The position numbers were made by a program, and so were the translations under genes. Under the pieces are notes generated by a model. It was not told where the DNA came from, did not search any database, and worked only from the letters and a program-made list of their open reading frames with translations. Below, piece by piece: positions 45,455-54,984 of a stretch of DNA of 64,000 nt. The stretch is from DATAOG01 sp963753685 (lineage in GTDB: Bacteria; Pseudomonadota; Alphaproteobacteria; Geminicoccales; Geminicoccaceae). The stretch spans positions 1 through 64,000 of the forward strand of contig CAVWDE010000005.1 in NCBI GenBank assembly GCA_963753685.1, in the 5' to 3' direction. Every line of letters begins with the position of its first letter. Position 1 is the stretch's first letter.

Positions 45455-47044
45455 TCAGCTGACGATCCGGTAGACCGTGCTGCTGCCCTTGGCGCCGGTC
45501 TTGTTGGGGCCGACCTCGCGGATGCGGATCGCTTCGACGGTGAGGCCGAGCTTCTTCTTCAGTGCGCCGCTGATCGCGCCGCGGATGGTGTGGTGCTGCC
45601 AGCCGGTGGCGGCGGCGATCTGCTCGACGGTGGCGCCCTCGGGCCGCCTGAGCATCTCGATCATCTTCGCCTGCTTGGTGCCGGCGCGCGGCGTGGGCTT
45701 CGCGGTCGGCGCACTGCCGGCCGCTGCCTCGGGCTCGGTGGCAGCCGGCGCGGCCTTGGCGGCCTTCGCCTTGCCCTTGCGCTTGGCGGGCTTGCTCTTC
45801 GCCGGCGTGGCCGCGCCGTCGGCCTCGGTGGTCGGAGCCGGGGTCTCGACTGCCGGGGCGTCGCTCTCGGCCAGCCTCGGGGCCGTGTCGGGCACCAGGG
45901 CGTCGGCCTGACTGTCGCGGTCCATGTCGTCGCGCCGGGCGGCCCAGGCACCCTGGTCTGCGGGGGTGCCGCGGGTCGGATAGTCGTCAAGCGCGGCATT
46001 GCCGGCAGCGGTCGTCGGGCGCTCCTCGTCATCGGGCGCGACGCCGATCGCGGCCATACCCTCGCTGGTGATGACCACCCGCTGGGGTCCGCCGTCGGTT
46101 TCGATGATCCGGATGCCCGTCACCGGCCGGCGGACCGAGATGCTGAGCGCGAGGTCGTCGAAGCCGTAGGTGGTGTTCGAGCCGAAGTGGTTATGGGCGA
46201 GGAGCTGGACCCGAACCTGGCGCGCGCCGACCGGGACGTCGCCGGTCAAGGTCTGCTCCACCCACGTCCCATCGTTGGGGCCGAACTCGCCGGTCGTGAA
46301 CACCGAGCCGACATCGGCGCCAGCAGCGTCCAGGAACTGGAGCTTGAGCTCGCCGGTGTCGGACTGGTACTCGCTCGCCGCCCAGACGCCGGCGTCGAAG
46401 ATGGCGCCGGAATCGAGCTCGGCGGCGGTGAACCCCTGGGCGATGAGGTCGACCGTCTGCTCCAGGATCGCCGGGTCGGTACCGCCGGTCGCGCTGAAAT
46501 AGTAGCTGCCGCCGTGCGGTGCTGCGATCGTGCCCTCGACCGTCCCGGCTTCCCAGGTGCCGGTGGTGCTCCAGCCGGAGGTGTCGCCGGGCTCGGCACC
46601 CGGGTTGGCGAGCGCTACGGCGATGCTACGGGGCGCGATGCTGGTGTCGCCGAGCTCGATCAGGGCGCCGGCTCCGACCCCGCCGCCCGCGGTTCCGGCC
46701 CTGATCGCGAGCATGTCGGCGCCGTCGCAGTAGACGACGGCGGTGTTGTCAGGACTGGCGCCGACGACGACACCCGCCCCGGCGGCGGTCCTGTTCTTCG
46801 CCCCGCGGAAGTCGAAGCTCGCCTGCACACCGCCCGGGCCCTCGACCGCCAGCTTGGGCTTGGGCAGGTACACCTCGTGCGCGGTCAGCACGAGCTTGGC
46901 CAGCGCAGACAGCGTGTAGGCAAACTCGAGGTCGACCGGCGTGCCGCCAGCTGCCAGGTCGATCAGCGTCGTGAGCCCGTCGCGCCAGGCGCGCTCGATC
47001 CCCGTGTCGGGCCCGGAAAGCTCGGCGCCGTCATGGCTCTCCAC
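45455..47044 (-). CDS. Chimeric ORF: tail tube piece, DUF2793 piece, DUF3489 domain
   Basis: A single 529-codon frame made of parts of three phage genes. Residues ~24-84 match the C-terminal part of the tail tube protein at 39504 (DLAAGGTPVDLEFAYTL, AHEVYLPKPKLAVEG). Residues ~85-308 match the DUF2793 fibre at 4563 (GASPDNTAVVYCDG to LSISVRRPVTG). Residues ~309-529 are a DUF3489 protein lacking its own N-terminus (VVITSEGMAAIGVAPDDE; an Ala/Lys/Pro linker; ATVEQIAAATGWQHHTIRGA). The joints preserve the frame. DUF3489 looks like a winged helix and may bind DNA. Whether the fusion is expressed is unknown; recombination scar, or misassembly, are alternatives. Confidence 0.65.
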   Translation of the reverse strand: MESHDGAELSGPDTGIERAWRDGLTTLIDLAAGGTPVDLEFAYTLSALAKLVLTAHEVYLPKPKLAVEGPGGVQASFDFRGAKNRTAAGAGVVVGASPDNTAVVYCDGADMLAIRAGTAGGGVGAGALIELGDTSIAPRSIAVALANPGAEPGDTSGWSTTGTWEAGTVEGTIAAPHGGSYYFSATGGTDPAILEQTVDLIAQGFTAAELDSGAIFDAGVWAASEYQSDTGELKLQFLDAAGADVGSVFTTGEFGPNDGTWVEQTLTGDVPVGARQVRVQLLAHNHFGSNTTYGFDDLALSISVRRPVTGIRIIETDGGPQRVVITSEGMAAIGVAPDDEERPTTAAGNAALDDYPTRGTPADQGAWAARRDDMDRDSQADALVPDTAPRLAESDAPAVETPAPTTEADGAATPAKSKPAKRKGKAKAAKAAPAATEPEAAAGSAPTAKPTPRAGTKQAKMIEMLRRPEGATVEQIAAATGWQHHTIRGAISGALKKKLGLTVEAIRIREVGPNKTGAKGSSTVYRIVS

Positions 47045-47073
47045 GAAGGTCAGGGCTGGTCATCCCGATCGCT

Positions 47074-47205
47074 TCAGAACACGAGCCTGGCCGCTTGTGC
47101 CAGGACCACGAGCAGCACCAGCACCACGGCGACGTAGCGGATGCCATCGACCAGGACCTCGCCCGTGCCGACAAACAACGGCTGACGGCGGAGCGTCCGC
47201 AACAT
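47074..47205 (-). CDS. 43-residue phage membrane peptide
   Basis: ATG 47205 preceded by AGGAG. MLRTLRRQPLFVGTGEVLVD then one membrane segment (YVAVVLVLLVVLAQAARLVF). It follows the terminase-small-like gene. No family recognised. Confidence 0.5.
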   Translation of the reverse strand: MLRTLRRQPLFVGTGEVLVDGIRYVAVVLVLLVVLAQAARLVF

Positions 47206-47228
47206 CAGCGATCTCCTGGTGGTAACGA

Positions 47229-47892
47229 TCAGCGCAGGCTCGGCCGAACCTCGGCGAGCTCGCCCAGATGTTCGCGCACATGGCGCTCGAGTGCGGTGTG
47301 CAGCTTGTGCGTGTCGACCTCGAGCTCGGCCGCCATCATCGCCGCCACGCGTGCGGGCCAGTTGACCCAGGCGTCGCGCTCGTCGCGGGCAAGCTTGAAT
47401 ACCTGCGCCACAGCCCTAGCGCGATCGACCAGCTCGCCCTTCATCCGCTGCAGGCGGACCCGGCGCTCCTGGGCCTTGAGCACCTCGTTCGCGGTCCGCG
47501 CCTGGACGAACGTCATGCCGCCTGCCGAGACCGGCTCGCCGTGCTCGCGCAGGGTCTCGCGCACCGCGCCAACCGCCGCCTCGGGCACCGGCTTCATCCG
47601 GGCCCTGGCCGGCTTGGCGCCGCGCTGTGGTCGGCGCTGCTGGCTCGGATCGGCGAACACCGGGAACTGGCTCTGGATGCTCTCGGGCGGCAGACTCTGG
47701 GGTCGGCAAGCCAACGTCAGCAGCCCGGCCTCGGGCACCTGCGGTGCGAAGAACCTCTTTAGCGCGCTCAGGCGCTGCAATTCGCCGAGCCGGGCTGCGA
47801 CCCGCTGCTCGAGGGTCCGGTTCCACTCCTCGAGCTTGGCCGCCTGCTCCTGGATGGTCGTCGACGATCAGGACGCGTGGTGGCTCACGCAT
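47229..47892 (-). pseudogene. Chimera: response-regulator/cyclase fragments, LamG scrap, terminase-small-like protein
   Basis: From ATG 47892: a receiver start (MREPPRVLIVDD), then after a frame change the linker typical of receiver-adenylate cyclases (EEWNRTLEQRVAARLGEL, LKRFFAPQ). It is broken by ~105 bases that are the antisense of the LamG gene at 6942-7040. The remaining ~130 residues (KPVPEAAVGAVRETLREHGE, GMTFVQARTANEVLKAQERR, AWVNWPARVAAMMAAELEVD) are a phage protein like those annotated as terminase small subunit or element of external origin. The last part may still be made from an internal start. Confidence 0.6.
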
Positions 47893-47900
47893 GGCCAGAA

Positions 47901-48332
47901 CTAGCCCTGATCCTCGGCGAGGAACTGGCGAATCGTGCCGAGCGGCGCCCGCGGGCTGAACGGCTTGGCGACATAGGCATCGCAGCCGGCCGCCTTGGCC
48001 TTGGCGTCGTCGCCGCTGAGCGCGTAGGAGGTGACCACGACGACCGGAATCGCGCGCAGCTCAGGGTCGGCCTTGATCCGTCGGGTCTCCGACGCGCCTA
48101 GCACGAGCTCGACCCCGGCAAACGCCCGGACCGGCGGCACGGCGGGTGGCAGGCCGAGGTCGGTACCGAACCGCTTGCGCCAGGTGAACAGCTGGCTCGT
48201 GTTCACGCCGTGGCGCTGGGCGACCGCGTGCACGGTCGCGCCCGGAACCAGCGTCTCAGCAACCAGCCGACGCTTCGCCTCGTCCGACCAGCGCCGGCGC
48301 GCCTGCCCCCGGAAGATCTCGATCCGCGACAT
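47901..48332 (-). CDS. Chimera: IS66 TnpA-like N-terminus fused to receiver C-terminus
   Basis: 143 residues. Residues 1-60 are an IS66 accessory protein (QARRRWSDEAKRRLVAETLV, HGVNTSQLFTWRKRFGTD) with its helix-turn-helix. From about residue 80 (RRIKADPELRAIPVVVVTSY, AAGCDAYVAKPFSPRAPL) it is the second half of a CheY-like receiver, keeping the conserved Thr and Lys but lacking the phosphoacceptor Asp. The frame is open across the joint. Unlikely to work as either parent. Confidence 0.6.
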   Translation of the reverse strand: MSRIEIFRGQARRRWSDEAKRRLVAETLVPGATVHAVAQRHGVNTSQLFTWRKRFGTDLGLPPAVPPVRAFAGVELVLGASETRRIKADPELRAIPVVVVTSYALSGDDAKAKAAGCDAYVAKPFSPRAPLGTIRQFLAEDQG

Positions 48333-48547
48333 CCGCCCGCCCCAGCGACTGGTCTCACAACCCTCGTCAGGCCAGTCGCAGCGACGATACTCGCGAGCTT
48401 CACCGCCCGCGCAAGGCGGCCTTCACCGGAGGGTTACGCCCTCGACGGGTCGAACGCCGGCAAAGTGGGCCCGAGCGGCGGCCGTTCGGCTAGGGGGTGC
48501 ACTGAAGTCTCCCGCTTTTCCCAGATGCGATGCGCACATCGCGCGCC

Positions 48548-49501
48548 TCAGTTTTTCGGAACGACCGCGCGGAAAGCTTTCCAGACATCCCACGCCGTCC
48601 GACGAAGCCATACCGTTGCGCTCGGCGACGCCAGAGACACCACATCCAGACTTAGCTCCAGGAGTTGATTGCGCCGTATGGCCCAGCGCGCGATCAGAAG
48701 AAGCGCCTGGACCCGCTCAAGTCCCTTTAGATGCTTGAACGCCAGCCGTATATAGTGCCGAAGCACGCTCCACTGAGGAAGCGACACCTGCCGGCAAAGC
48801 CTCTCATCCTGCCACCGCAGGCGCTCGTTGCGATCAAAGATTTGGTTCGAGCGCTTTGGGTGGTCCCGATTATACAGTCGAGCGTCTGGAACGTGAACAA
48901 ACTTACCAAGCAGCGCGAGCTCCGCAAGAAGCGCGCGGTCCGAGCCCTGATAACTCTGGTGAAGGTCCGTTCTGCTCAACGCGTCTCGGCGAATGAGTCC
49001 GAAGATCTCGAAACACGCTAAGGCACCATTAATGATCACGGCAAAGCGATCGACCGGCGAAGCCGCCTGGAGTCCACGCAATTCATAGCCGATTGGATCA
49101 ATGCAATTCCCGATCTCATCGACACATTGCGTGACTCCGTGGGCTAGCACGGCATCAGGATTGCGATCGAGGGCTCCGGAACATAATCTGATATAGTTCG
49201 TACTGAGCCAGTCATCGTGCGCAACCCACTTGAAGTATTCGCCGGTACATAGAGAGAACGCTTTATCGAAGTTTGGCCCGGCACCTATGTTCACCAAGTT
49301 TCGGTAATACTTGATTTCCGCGTGCTGTGCCACAAGTTGTCGACTAATGGTCTCAGTCTGGTCATTTGATGCGTTGTCGCAAATGATCACCTCGACGTCC
49401 CGAAAGTCTTGCTGGACCACTGAGCCAACGGCATCTCCGAGGAAATTCTCACCGTTGTGTACAGGGATGGCTATCGAGACCTTCGGGCCCATTGAATTCA
49501 C
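48548..49501 (-). CDS. Glycosyltransferase family 2
   Basis: 317 residues. GT-A fold start KVSIAIPVHNGENFLGDAVG, DNASNDQTETISRQL and acidic motif WVAHDDWLSTNYIR, the DxD equivalent. The C-terminal ~90 residues are helical and basic. It would add a sugar to a surface polysaccharide at the cytoplasmic face. Composition is less GC-rich than the stress island, suggesting transfer with the neighbouring flippase and GT1 genes. Confidence 0.85.
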   Translation of the reverse strand: MNSMGPKVSIAIPVHNGENFLGDAVGSVVQQDFRDVEVIICDNASNDQTETISRQLVAQHAEIKYYRNLVNIGAGPNFDKAFSLCTGEYFKWVAHDDWLSTNYIRLCSGALDRNPDAVLAHGVTQCVDEIGNCIDPIGYELRGLQAASPVDRFAVIINGALACFEIFGLIRRDALSRTDLHQSYQGSDRALLAELALLGKFVHVPDARLYNRDHPKRSNQIFDRNERLRWQDERLCRQVSLPQWSVLRHYIRLAFKHLKGLERVQALLLIARWAIRRNQLLELSLDVVSLASPSATVWLRRTAWDVWKAFRAVVPKN

Positions 49502-49646
49502 TCCGCTACCCTGGCGCCCATAGGCGTCTTCGAAAGCTGGTCGTAGCGACGTTGCTGCGGGCGAGCACCCAAGGACGGACCAACGTTGGTGGATAGCCTC
49601 AGCGCCTGGTGACGCGGGCGTTCTGTCGGCCCGTTCAGGGAAGTCA

Positions 49647-51128
49647 TCATACTTCGCCTCCGGCGTTGGAGCCGAGCATCGGGCCCTCCTGTCGAAGGCT
49701 TGCGAGCAGCTGCCATGCCCGGCGTACGAGTGGCTGGGCGATCAGCCAGAGGACGCCGACGTACGTCGCGACGCCAAGCACAACCGAGGTCGCCAGTAGC
49801 GGAATGGACCCAAGCGTCGTTGCCATGAGCTGGCGCCAACCGAAGACCGACACCGCCATGATGAGGACGGCACAAGCAATCGGCGCGTGCGCGAGCACCT
49901 GTTTGGAGAGCCGCATCCCGGTGAGCCTGCGTTCGATGTACAATTCGATTGGAAGCGTGAGAAAGGTGACAAAAGCCATGCCGGCGGCGACACCAACCAA
50001 CCCCTTCGTGCTGCCGACGACGACGGCTGCGACGGAAACGACGGTCCCCAACAGGTTGACGCCAAGCACAAGATCCCACCTTCCCAGTGCCTGCAGGACG
50101 GTAGCACGGGTGATCGTCACGATGGCGATACTCATGCCCTGCAAAGCAAAAAGCTGAACGACGGGAATCGTCGCTTGCCACTTGTGACCGAGGAGCGCCG
50201 GCAAAAGCTCAGGCGCCACCATGGCCACGCCAGCGAAGATGGGAAGAGCGACCATCGCGTTAAGTTGTCGGACCGAGTATAGCAACTGGCGGAAACGCTC
50301 CGGGCCGCCTTGAACGCGTGAGAAAACCGGGAAAGCCACATCGTTCAGCGGCGCGACCGAGACCAGCCAGAGGATCTCGAGGATCCGCCAGGACACTGTA
50401 TAAATACCAAGTGCGAGGGGGCCGAGGAGATATCCGATCAGGACCCGAGGGCTCTGCTGCTCGACGAGGATCGTGAGTCGAATGGCGATCATGTATGAAC
50501 CAGAGGTTCGCAGATCTCGGAAATAGCGTTTGGAGACCTGCAGGCCGGGCCGCCAATCACTTGCTGCCCACAGCACGAGCGTGCCTACGATGGCCTGGGT
50601 AAGCAGATTTCCGACAAGGCTGAGCGCTCCTTGATCGCCCAAAGCCATGCCAATACCCACGACGCCGCCGGCTGCGACTGCAAGCAAGGAGCGCGTGGCG
50701 AGGACGCCGTACCTGATGTCTCGTTTCAGCAGGGCGGTCTGCACAGCCGCCAGAGTATTGAGCACCGGAAGCACGCTTAACCACCGGACCAACCTGGCGA
50801 CCTCTGGCTCGTCAAAGAACCTTGCCACCGGTCCGGCTGCCGCCATTGCAACCAGCATCAGCGCGACGGCTAGTATCAATAGGGACCAAAACGCCGTGTC
50901 TAAATGGCCCGGCTCCAGGCTCTGACGCTGTATCAGGGGTACCTGAAGCAGGTCGCCAAGGGCCTGGGTGACCACGATGATCACGGTTGCCATGCCCACC
51001 AATCCGTACGCCTCGGGCGTGAGGAGTTGTGCAAGAACGAGGAAGACAACCAGACCAGCAGCTTCGCGTCCCAAACTGCCGGCCGCGGCCCAGACTACGC
51101 CTAGCGTCACCTGATGTTTCGTGGACAT
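49647..51128 (-). CDS. Polysaccharide flippase (MOP/Wzx-like)
   Basis: 493 residues with ~12-14 transmembrane segments (GLVVFLVLAQLLTPEAYGLV, SLVGNLLTQAIVGTLVLWAA, LPIFAGVAMVAPELLPALLG). N-terminus MSTKHQVTLGVVWAAAGSLG matches oligosaccharide flippase/lipopolysaccharide exporter proteins that move lipid-linked glycans across the inner membrane. Intact; 145 bases upstream of the GT2 gene on the same strand, so the two may be co-transcribed. Confidence 0.85.
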   Translation of the reverse strand: MSTKHQVTLGVVWAAAGSLGREAAGLVVFLVLAQLLTPEAYGLVGMATVIIVVTQALGDLLQVPLIQRQSLEPGHLDTAFWSLLILAVALMLVAMAAAGPVARFFDEPEVARLVRWLSVLPVLNTLAAVQTALLKRDIRYGVLATRSLLAVAAGGVVGIGMALGDQGALSLVGNLLTQAIVGTLVLWAASDWRPGLQVSKRYFRDLRTSGSYMIAIRLTILVEQQSPRVLIGYLLGPLALGIYTVSWRILEILWLVSVAPLNDVAFPVFSRVQGGPERFRQLLYSVRQLNAMVALPIFAGVAMVAPELLPALLGHKWQATIPVVQLFALQGMSIAIVTITRATVLQALGRWDLVLGVNLLGTVVSVAAVVVGSTKGLVGVAAGMAFVTFLTLPIELYIERRLTGMRLSKQVLAHAPIACAVLIMAVSVFGWRQLMATTLGSIPLLATSVVLGVATYVGVLWLIAQPLVRRAWQLLASLRQEGPMLGSNAGGEV

Positions 51129-51421
51129 CAGTTGCGATTTCCTCGCCCAGTACCTACCGCCGCCTTGAACGGACAGTGAGCGAGGTCGAGCGCTGACGCG
51201 TCAGAAAGCATCGCTACTCCGGAGCCACGGAAGCCGGCGAGGCGTCTTTGCAATCGCAACAGACATCCTCCGTACGAGCGATCCGGATGTCGTCTGAATG
51301 ATGGGCACGAGCGCCGTGAAAACCCAGCAAGGGCGGGCTGCCCGATTGGAAAGGTGCCGCCGTACTTGCGAATGCCCGACAAGGATGCCTCAATCTCAAC
51401 CGGGCGTTGCTTCGGAACCGC
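51129..51421. other. Region between flippase and small membrane ORF
   Basis: About 290 bases upstream of the flippase start. No gene or clear promoter recognised. Confidence 0.4.
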
Positions 51422-51574
51422 CTATCGAAGCACCATCAGAGCGCCAATGGTCGCCAGGCTGGAGGCGATGATGCAGCCTGAAGCCGGGGCCAGCACCTCG
51501 GCCGTGGTGTAGGCACCGGATTGCGCACCCAGCCCGACCGCCGCGACCGGCACCACAACGCACAGCACAACCAC
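51422..51574 (-). CDS. ~50-residue hypothetical membrane/exported peptide
   Basis: Possible GTG starts at 51574 or 51568, the latter better placed after AAAGG. Hydrophobic with a small-residue pattern (VVVPVAAVGLGAQSGAYTTA, CIIASSLATIGALMVLR). No family recognised; could be a fragment. Confidence 0.35.
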   Translation of the reverse strand: MVVLCVVVPVAAVGLGAQSGAYTTAEVLAPASGCIIASSLATIGALMVLR

Positions 51575-52190
51575 CTTTCGTGCCGAGATCCCGTCACCTT
51601 ACACACCTTGACCTGGAAACGGAAGCGATCTGAGATAGCAAAACATCGAAGTAAATTGTCGACGGTCAGTTGGACGCCTCGAAAGAACCACTAGCAGATG
51701 AGGCTGAACGTGATTCTCTGCCATATGTTGTGGCGAGGAGGCGTTCCTGGTAGGGTAGCCTGGGTTGACGCGGGGTACGCCGCCCTGTCGGCGCTGAGCG
51801 ATCCGCTCGGGCGGCTGGCCGTGGGGGTCGACTTCGAACTCTTCCGGGCCCAGCTGGGAGGCCGGTCGCCGTCGAGCACATCTCCGCCGCCCAAAAGCGC
51901 CGGCTCGGCCTGATCATCCGCTCGCTCGGTCTCGCCCGCGCCGCCGCCAAGCTGGGCCTCGCGACAGTAACCTGGTGACCAACATGCGCCGCCCGTTCGG
52001 TTGCTGGTGGGTCGCGGCGGCGCGGCCGCCCAGCTGGCGCCGGGAGCCTCAGGCCCACGCGGTTCGGGTCGCGAACCACACACCGACGAGACTCTTCGCT
52101 CACCGCAATTCCCGCACGCCGCTCAGGCGGCGAGCCGGTTCTTCCAGGTGTCCAGTTGTCTTAGCGTCGTGTCTGTCGATCGCACTGAAC
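51575..52190. other. IS-remnant region
   Basis: About 615 bases before an IS630 copy. Holds a scrap of an IS5-type transposase (see 51764-51865); the rest shows no supported gene. Confidence 0.45.
51764..51865 (+). pseudogene. IS5-type transposase N-terminal scrap
   Basis: About 34 residues (ALSALSDPLGRLAVGVDFEL) resemble the start of IS5-group transposases, where DPLxRLxxxVDFExFR is conserved. No downstream catalytic domain follows. Confidence 0.45.
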
Positions 52191-52192
52191 TA

Positions 52193-53329
52193 GTGGCTAA
52201 GATCTAACGGAAGATTCCCATCTTACCAAGGCTATGGTAGGCTGATGCCATGCGCAAGGGGATCGAGATCGAAGTGGGCGGCGCCGATCGTGCTCGGCTC
52301 GAGGCGATCGTGGCGGACCGCAACAGCCCGCAAAAGCACGTCTGGCGGGCGCGGATCATTCTGGCGACCGGCGAAGGCTGCGGCACCGCCGCGGTGATGC
52401 GCCGGGCGGGCGTGGCGAAGCCGTGCGTGTGGCGCTGGCAGGAGCGGTTCATGGCGGAGGGCGTGGACGGTCTGCTGCGCGACAAGACCCGCCCGTCGCG
52501 CATCGCGCGGTTGCCCAAGGCCGCGGTCGAGCGGGTCGTGGCACGCACGCTGGAAGAGGCGCCGCCGGAGGGCGTGACCCACTGGACGGCGCCGGCGATG
52601 GCCGCGGCCAGCGGGCTCAGCGTCAGCTCGGTTCAGCGGATCTGGCGGACGCCCGGGCTGCGCCCCCATCAGGTCCGCAGCTTCAAGCTCTCGACCGATC
52701 CCAACTTCGCCGCCAAGGTCGAGGACATCGTCGGGCTGTATGTCGATCCGCCGGCCCATGCCGTGGTGCTGTCGATCGACGAAAAGAGCCAAATCCAGGC
52801 CCTCGACCGCACCCAGCCGGGTCTGCCCATGAAGCCGGGGCGGCTTGGCACCATGACCCACGACTACAAACGCAAGGGCACGACCACCCTGTTCGCTTCG
52901 TTCAACGTGCTCGACGGCACGGTCATCGGCCGCTGCATGCAACGCCACCGGCATCAGGAGTTCATCCGCTTCCTCAATGGCGTCGAGCGCGCCGTGCCGG
53001 CCGGCAAGCTGATCCACGTGATCCTCGACAACTATGCCGCCCACAAGCACGCCAAGGTGCGGCGCTGGCTGACCCGGCACCCGCGCTGGATCTTCCACTT
53101 CACCCCGACCTCATGCTCCTGGCTCAACGCCGTCGAGACCGTGTTCGCCAAGCTCGCCAAGCGCCAGCTCAAACGCGGCGTGTTCCCCTCGGTCGTCGCT
53201 CTGCAGGAAGCCATCAACCACTTCCTCGCGGCCCACAACCATGACCCCAAGCCGTTCGTCTGGCGCGCCGACCCCGAGGCCATCATCGCCGCCGCCAAAC
53301 AAGGGTACCAAGCGTTAGATTCGATCCAC
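52193..53329 (+). mobile_element. IS630-family element, copy 2
   Basis: 1137 bp between TA duplications (52191-52192, 53330-53331) in a CTAG target. Imperfect ends GTGGCTAAGATCTAACGGAA and GTGGATCGAATCTAACGCTT. A different subtype from copies 1 and 3. Confidence 0.88.
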
Positions 53330-53332
53330 TAG
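52250..53332 (+). CDS. IS630-family transposase (second subtype)
   Basis: 360 residues. Helix-turn-helix region (GTAAVMRRAGVAKPCVWRWQ) and DDE motifs: VVLSIDEKSQIQALDRTQPG, LIHVILDNYAAHKHAKVRRW and CSWLNAVETVFAKLAKRQLK. It ends ALDSIH on the terminal repeat, with the TAG stop formed by target TA plus G. About 60-65% alike to copies 1 and 3 by eye. Intact. Confidence 0.9.
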   Translation: MRKGIEIEVGGADRARLEAIVADRNSPQKHVWRARIILATGEGCGTAAVMRRAGVAKPCVWRWQERFMAEGVDGLLRDKTRPSRIARLPKAAVERVVARTLEEAPPEGVTHWTAPAMAAASGLSVSSVQRIWRTPGLRPHQVRSFKLSTDPNFAAKVEDIVGLYVDPPAHAVVLSIDEKSQIQALDRTQPGLPMKPGRLGTMTHDYKRKGTTTLFASFNVLDGTVIGRCMQRHRHQEFIRFLNGVERAVPAGKLIHVILDNYAAHKHAKVRRWLTRHPRWIFHFTPTSCSWLNAVETVFAKLAKRQLKRGVFPSVVALQEAINHFLAAHNHDPKPFVWRADPEAIIAAAKQGYQALDSIH

Positions 53333-53351
53333 CTCTGGACCAAAGTGGCCG

Positions 53352-54503
53352 TCATCCTGGCGGTGTTTCAACCTGATCTCGCAAAATCTCCAGATGTCGG
53401 CGGCGCGCCTCTATTCCTTGCGTGCTCGGCAATCCGAACGTGTCGAGAATCACGGACCATCGATGGAGCCAATCATGCCTCCTCAACACATTGGCGACAT
53501 TCCGACGCCGGAGCTGCTCGAGCCTAGCCGGATCTTGGTCAAGCTCTTCGAGAACGTCTGCTATGTCAGGACAATCAAAGGGGATTGGAATCACAAAGTC
53601 CGTCCAGCCAAATTGATCGTGAAACACTTTTGTGTCGGGATGGTCTCCAAGAAGAACGGTGCCGGCGGCCATCCCCTCGAAGAAACGATATCCGATTTCC
53701 TGTTGACCTTTGGTCTCATCTGAACTATTGAACTTTGCGCGATTGGCGATGAAGTATCGGCTAGTCTTGAGAATGTTCGAATACAATAGTCTATGTTCCG
53801 ATGGATTACCAACAAGAAATGGTCCCTCGATGGTATCGTAGTAGTAGAAGCCGTTCTTGGCGCGCGCATAGCGCAGCAGGGCTTCATGAGTGATCGCTGA
53901 ACGCCGTCCGACGCTACAAATATCAATACTTCGTGGCCTGAGATTCGGCCACGGGGAGAAGGCGATGGCATCGACTGCCGGGGGCAGATAGGTCACTGGA
54001 CTCTGGATTCGCCCCGCTAACCTTTCGATGGTCCCGGCGCACGAGCAGAAGACATGATCGAATTGGTTGAGCACGTCGATTTCCGGCCCGAGCTCCTCGA
54101 CGTCCTGGCACCACATCTCTTCCACCCAGCATGCTGCGTATTTGCTCTTGGCCCGCCAGTTCTGAATAGACTGAATTACGAGTAGCTGCTGGGCGAAAAG
54201 AACATCACATATCAGCAACTCACACTCATCGATGTGTACTTCCGATCGCAACCTGGTCCCGAATGTCTTGTAGAACCTGTTGTTCTTGATGGACTTCCCG
54301 ATGCGCCGTCTATCTAGGCCGAGTTCCAGAGCCAGCTCGCGCAAGATTTCTTTCAGTCGCCCTTGCCTGCCGGAAATCGGCGCGACCACCGAAATGTCGT
54401 CGATGGCGCACACGACGTCTTCGAACTCGTAGCCGACACAGCGGGATACGTGCGATTTACCCGATCGGTTGCGCAGTGTGAACAAGGCAATCCTGGCACC
54501 CAC
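53352..54503 (-). CDS. Glycosyltransferase family 1 (CgeB-like)
   Basis: 383 residues, AT-richer than neighbours. The N-terminal half (MGARIALFTLRNRSGKSHVS, ECELLICDVLFAQQLLVIQS) and the C-terminal donor-binding half (SIDICSVGRRSAITHEALLR, IGYRFFEGMAAGTVLLGDHP) match the glycosyl transferases group 1_2 family, including the conserved RxFEGMAAGT block. Probably adds sugars to the polysaccharide exported by the flippase. An IS630 insertion lies ~20 bases after its stop. Confidence 0.75.
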   Translation of the reverse strand: MGARIALFTLRNRSGKSHVSRCVGYEFEDVVCAIDDISVVAPISGRQGRLKEILRELALELGLDRRRIGKSIKNNRFYKTFGTRLRSEVHIDECELLICDVLFAQQLLVIQSIQNWRAKSKYAACWVEEMWCQDVEELGPEIDVLNQFDHVFCSCAGTIERLAGRIQSPVTYLPPAVDAIAFSPWPNLRPRSIDICSVGRRSAITHEALLRYARAKNGFYYYDTIEGPFLVGNPSEHRLLYSNILKTSRYFIANRAKFNSSDETKGQQEIGYRFFEGMAAGTVLLGDHPDTKVFHDQFGWTDFVIPIPFDCPDIADVLEELDQDPARLEQLRRRNVANVLRRHDWLHRWSVILDTFGLPSTQGIEARRRHLEILRDQVETPPG

Positions 54504-54619
54504 AACTGTCCACCCTTTCCTACGAGGTGCGGCCGCCTCCCTGCCTCGGCACTCGGCAAGGTGAGAACCGTTGACGCATCCGGCTCGCCGCGATCGGGGA
54601 CTTCTCGGCCATAAGCCTG

Positions 54620-54984
54620 CATGCCTTCCTCTCGGCTGACCTCGCGCCGGGCGCCACCGCCAGAACCGACGGTTGGTACAGCTATCCGGGCGCGCCCGAC
54701 ATCCGCCATGAGTCGCGCGTCATCGGCCCGATGGCCGCCCATGTCGTCCTGCACTGGGTAACACCGCGTGTTCGCCAACCTCAAGACCTGGGCGCTCGGC
54801 GTCTACCACGGCCTGCGCAGCCCGCACCTCCAGGCCTATCTCGACGAGTTCGTCTTCCGCGTCAACCGCCGGCGGACCCGCCACGCCGCCTTTTGAACCC
54901 TGCTCACCCTCATCCTCGCCCTCAAACTTGCCACCTCCAACATGTTGGTCGCACCAGACCAACGGCATAAGGCATTCTGAGAAA
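54620..54984 (+). pseudogene. IS1595-family transposase C-terminal fragment
   Basis: Pieces in shifted frames: GATARTDGWYSYPGAPDIRH, then RVFANLKTWALGVYHGLRSP and HLQAYLDEFVFRVNRRRTRH, then a stop and LLTLILALKLATSNM. This is the last ~110 residues of an ISXO2-like (IS1595) DDE transposase. It ends at the TTCTGAGAAAC sequence that also forms the end of the neighbouring IS1595 copy. An IS630 copy follows directly. Confidence 0.65.
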
